Origin: JBGSKY01 sp041740995 | GTDB lineage: Bacteria > Planctomycetota > Planctomycetia > Pirellulales > Pirellulaceae | Direction: 5' to 3' | DNA: 64,000 nt | NCBI GenBank assembly: GCA_041740995.1 | Contig: JBGSKY010000269.1 | Coordinates: 1 to 64,000, forward strand | Notes under the pieces: model-generated | Seen by the model: the letters and a program-made list of their open reading frames with translations, nothing else | Told to the model about the DNA's origin: nothing | The model's database searches: none | Translations under genes and position numbers: made by a program | In this document: positions 61,762 to 64,000 of the stretch, one piece after another | Numbering within the stretch: position 1 is the stretch's first letter | Layout of the letters: every line of letters begins with the position of its first letter

Positions 61762-64000
61762 GTGATTGACAGCCATTCAGCGAAGGCACGCGACGACGAT
61801 CTTGTACATGTGCTGGGCTACATGCATTTTTCGTCGGGACGGACGGATCCAAAAACCCTTGCTGCAATGAATCGGCTTTACGGTTTGGCGTTGACCTCCG
61901 GGTCGACAACTAAACGGCCCTTGGCTGGAATGCCCGCTTGGCTAACGATTCAACAATGGTTGCAAGACCGCCTAACTTTATTGGGTGAATCAAAGCCTAC
62001 CTTTCGTGAAAACGAACAAGCGTCGGAAGTTTTGGCTTTGGTCTGGATGGATTTGTTGCCAAGCTATCTCGATTTCCACCGTGATCTTCTATTTCATCAG
62101 GAACCTGAGGGGCTTTTCAACGGATTTTTCTTGGGCCGCGCAATTGAAACGATTTTGGAGCAGGGCGGTCCATGGCACCAACGCGATCGGATCATTCCTG
62201 CAGCCATCGATCGATTGAATTCGCTGGTCGGATATCGCCCGGTTGCCGTTTTGGAAAGCGGCCAACTTGAACCTTACGACAATGAGTGGGTTTGCCCTGT
62301 GCCGCTCTATCTGGCCGGCGTCGGTGTTGCCGAGGGTCCATATCAAGAAATCATCCAAGCGACGATGGACATTCTGGCCAAGACCGATTCACGCATTCTG
62401 CGATCGGCCGGCCTGGATCTCGAAATGTTGAACGAACTCGCCTTCGATCCGCGAGCGTATGATTTCGATCATCCGTTGAACAAACGTGTAAATTATCAGT
62501 TCGGTACTTGGGATCCGAATTCGGCTGACGAAGAAGGCTACTATCGACGTTTTGTCATCCAGCAAGTCACGCTCGATGCGGTACTCGCGCGTGTCGATGT
62601 CGAACGCGAAATGTCTGCTCAAGAAGTTAATTTCGAAGCCGCAGCGGTCCTGGCTGGCACCATTTTAATGGCCTCCGGCGTGACAGGTTGGGGACCGACA
62701 GCGTACGACTCAAATGTCACGTTGACGTCACTGCTGACGCCAATCGCAAATTTTCGCGATCAGTTTTACGTCGACGTGTTGGCTCGGCTGGAAGGTAATC
62801 ATGCAGAGCGTTTGAAAGAGGAGGCCTCGCGACGGCGTCAACCCTTCGGTGGAGCGCGACAACACCTTAACGGTCATATGGCTAAATTGCGCGCTAGTCA
62901 GTTGGAACATGTGCAACTCGCAAAATTGTTTGCTCGCATGGGCAGCGCCGAAAGCGCTCGGATGGAAACTGACCACGTCCCCGTTCCTTCCGCAAGAATG
63001 TCATGCCGAATTGATTGCTTACTGACAACCGGACGACAATTGTTACGGGAAGGTCAACTGGAAGCGGCAGTTAAATTGCCCGATGATATTGTCGACATTC
63101 TGCATCGCGGAATCGAGTGCGGGGCCTTGGTTGACCCTTGGAATATCCTCGGTTTCGCAGGAAACTTCCCTTATTTCCCAAGTTCCGATGCAGCGTGCGA
63201 AGATCATCGCATCCGCGAGCTCAATGACCTGCTCGAACGAATTTCAGCCTTCTTTTCGCGTTTGTGGCGCGAGGCGTCGGCGGCCAATGACCAACCGACA
63301 TCCGAACGCATTCGATTGCGATTCTTGGATCTGGCCAATTGGTGGCATCAGTATGCCGCTCATGAATTGGAAGATATTGCCGCGATCAATTTGCTTAACA
63401 GCTATCAAAGCGCGGAACTGGTCGCGCGGGCATTGCGGCTCTGGTACGCCGGCGGCGCTTCATCGGGCGATGTACGTTTTTGGGCCGAACACGCCGAACT
63501 TTTTGACTCGCCACGAGCTTACGCGTTGGTGATCGAAGCCTTATTGGAACGCAACGATTATGTCGCTTCGATGGCCTTGCTCGTCCATTGGTTAGGTGAA
63601 GCGAAACAGACAGGCTTACGCAGCGGCGAAACGTCCTTTGCAGACCTGGCTCAGAATTGGTTTTATCAACTGAACAAATACACTGCAAAGCAGGTTACCA
63701 CGCTGACCGAAGTCGCAGTTTTACCGTCGGAAGATCTCGACGACGATGAGCAAATCACCCAAAAAGAAGCTGACATTTCTAAACGCGACCAAAATGCGCC
63801 CGAGTCTTCGAAGTCAAAGTCGAAGTCGAAATCAAAACGACTCGCCGAAAAACAATCTGCCAAACCAACTGTCGAGTCCAAGTCAGAGATGGACCCGCTG
63901 GCAGCCCATGCCGAAGCAATCCAAAAACAGCTTGAATGTTGGGCACTCACCAAACGATTTTTCGATTTCATAGAAGCCAACGCTGAAGATTTCTGGCAAC
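61762..64000 (+). CDS. Large unrecognised protein, cut by window end
   Basis: At least 746 residues, open to the last base of the window, so the C-terminus is missing. The start is probably GTG at 61762 (an in-frame TAG lies 13 bases before it; the first ATG is at residue 21). The text is well-ordered: YLDFHRDLLFHQEPEGLFNG, AFDPRAYDFDHPLNKRVNYQ, YYRRFVIQQVTLDAVLARV and FGGARQHLNGHMAKLRASQL. It seems soluble and helical with no signal peptide or TM. Near residue 690 it has a charged linker with a Ser/Lys run (SKSKSKSKSKR). I do not know the family. Codon use and amino-acid balance are like the neighbours. Confidence 0.7.
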   Translation, partial: MIDSHSAKARDDDLVHVLGYMHFSSGRTDPKTLAAMNRLYGLALTSGSTTKRPLAGMPAWLTIQQWLQDRLTLLGESKPTFRENEQASEVLALVWMDLLPSYLDFHRDLLFHQEPEGLFNGFFLGRAIETILEQGGPWHQRDRIIPAAIDRLNSLVGYRPVAVLESGQLEPYDNEWVCPVPLYLAGVGVAEGPYQEIIQATMDILAKTDSRILRSAGLDLEMLNELAFDPRAYDFDHPLNKRVNYQFGTWDPNSADEEGYYRRFVIQQVTLDAVLARVDVEREMSAQEVNFEAAAVLAGTILMASGVTGWGPTAYDSNVTLTSLLTPIANFRDQFYVDVLARLEGNHAERLKEEASRRRQPFGGARQHLNGHMAKLRASQLEHVQLAKLFARMGSAESARMETDHVPVPSARMSCRIDCLLTTGRQLLREGQLEAAVKLPDDIVDILHRGIECGALVDPWNILGFAGNFPYFPSSDAACEDHRIRELNDLLERISAFFSRLWREASAANDQPTSERIRLRFLDLANWWHQYAAHELEDIAAINLLNSYQSAELVARALRLWYAGGASSGDVRFWAEHAELFDSPRAYALVIEALLERNDYVASMALLVHWLGEAKQTGLRSGETSFADLAQNWFYQLNKYTAKQVTTLTEVAVLPSEDLDDDEQITQKEADISKRDQNAPESSKSKSKSKSKRLAEKQSAKPTVESKSEMDPLAAHAEAIQKQLECWALTKRFFDFIEANAEDFWQ

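Noticed and set aside
1..64000. CRISPR arrays, prophage, insertion sequences, rRNA
   Set aside because: No regularly spaced repeats, transposase, integrase, phage structural gene or rRNA sequence was seen.

Overview
The window looks like chromosomal DNA of a planctomycete, most likely of the Pirellulaceae (Rhodopirellula/Blastopirellula-like). This rests on protein families characteristic of that group: a ThuA + sugar-dehydrogenase-like + HEAT + haem c protein of 1488 residues, TAT-exported Gfo/Idh/MocA oxidoreductases, a formylglycine-type sulfatase, a Ser/Thr kinase with TPR tail next to an ECF sigma factor, a surface protein with an N-terminal LEPR-XLL-like motif, an N-terminal 'FSLRSLLLL' membrane protein, an RHS relic, and a glycine-rich Rho. 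No organism name is in the data, so this is inference from gene content. Base composition is moderate and even, and there is no sign of a phage, insertion sequence or CRISPR array.

Layout. 1-5611: a tRNA-Asn with its own terminator, a DUF2752 membrane protein and an enolase-superfamily enzyme (all minus), a 1 kb non-coding stretch with paired hairpins, a HTH + receiver-like regulator, and an exported unknown. 6012-14979: an exported oxidoreductase followed by a stand-alone GXGXG-domain protein and a possibly degenerate glutamate-synthase-like protein (plus strand), then the giant haem protein and a second oxidoreductase (minus). 15274-20561: pyrD, a histidine kinase overlapping a sigma54 activator, and a divergent kinase-like protein. 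20878-30590: a block that reads as a cell-surface or exopolysaccharide module: a single-pass protein with a tyrosine-rich repeat tail, a BY-kinase/ParA-like ATPase with a 450-residue disordered front, an ExeA-like AAA ATPase, then on the other strand a LEPR-XLL-like surface protein, a Ser/Thr kinase with TPRs, the ECF sigma factor that overlaps it, and a small coiled-coil secreted protein.

31207-37841: LL-diaminopimelate aminotransferase, a shikimate-dehydrogenase-like pseudoenzyme, a second sigma54 activator, and a membrane protein with a long disordered tail. 38038-39060: a decayed RHS/YD-repeat gene broken by frameshifts and a nonsense codon, interrupted by and followed by two inverted copies of a ~124 bp repeat. 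39071-51530: rho, a thioredoxin/YHS fusion, small proteins, RbsD/FucU, a ketosynthase with its own acyl carrier protein, a Nudix hydrolase, a polytopic membrane protein, rarA and a membrane-anchored PQQ-like propeller. 51573-64000: a hairpin repeat, a halogenase-like flavoprotein, HIT protein, ABC permease, sulfatase preceded by two tandem hairpins, CpaF ATPase, HAD phosphatase, alanine dehydrogenase, a Gly-rich exported protein with a BON-like tail, and a large unrecognised gene (61762 on) that runs off the window.

Most of the window is housekeeping, signalling and export genes in short runs of one to four. The parts that best merit a second look are the 19.7-30 kb surface/kinase block with its tyrosine-rich tail, the possible split glutamate-synthase relic at 7.4-9.1 kb, and the inverted-repeat element inside the RHS relic at 38.2-39.1 kb. 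All function calls are from reading the protein sequences, without database searches.
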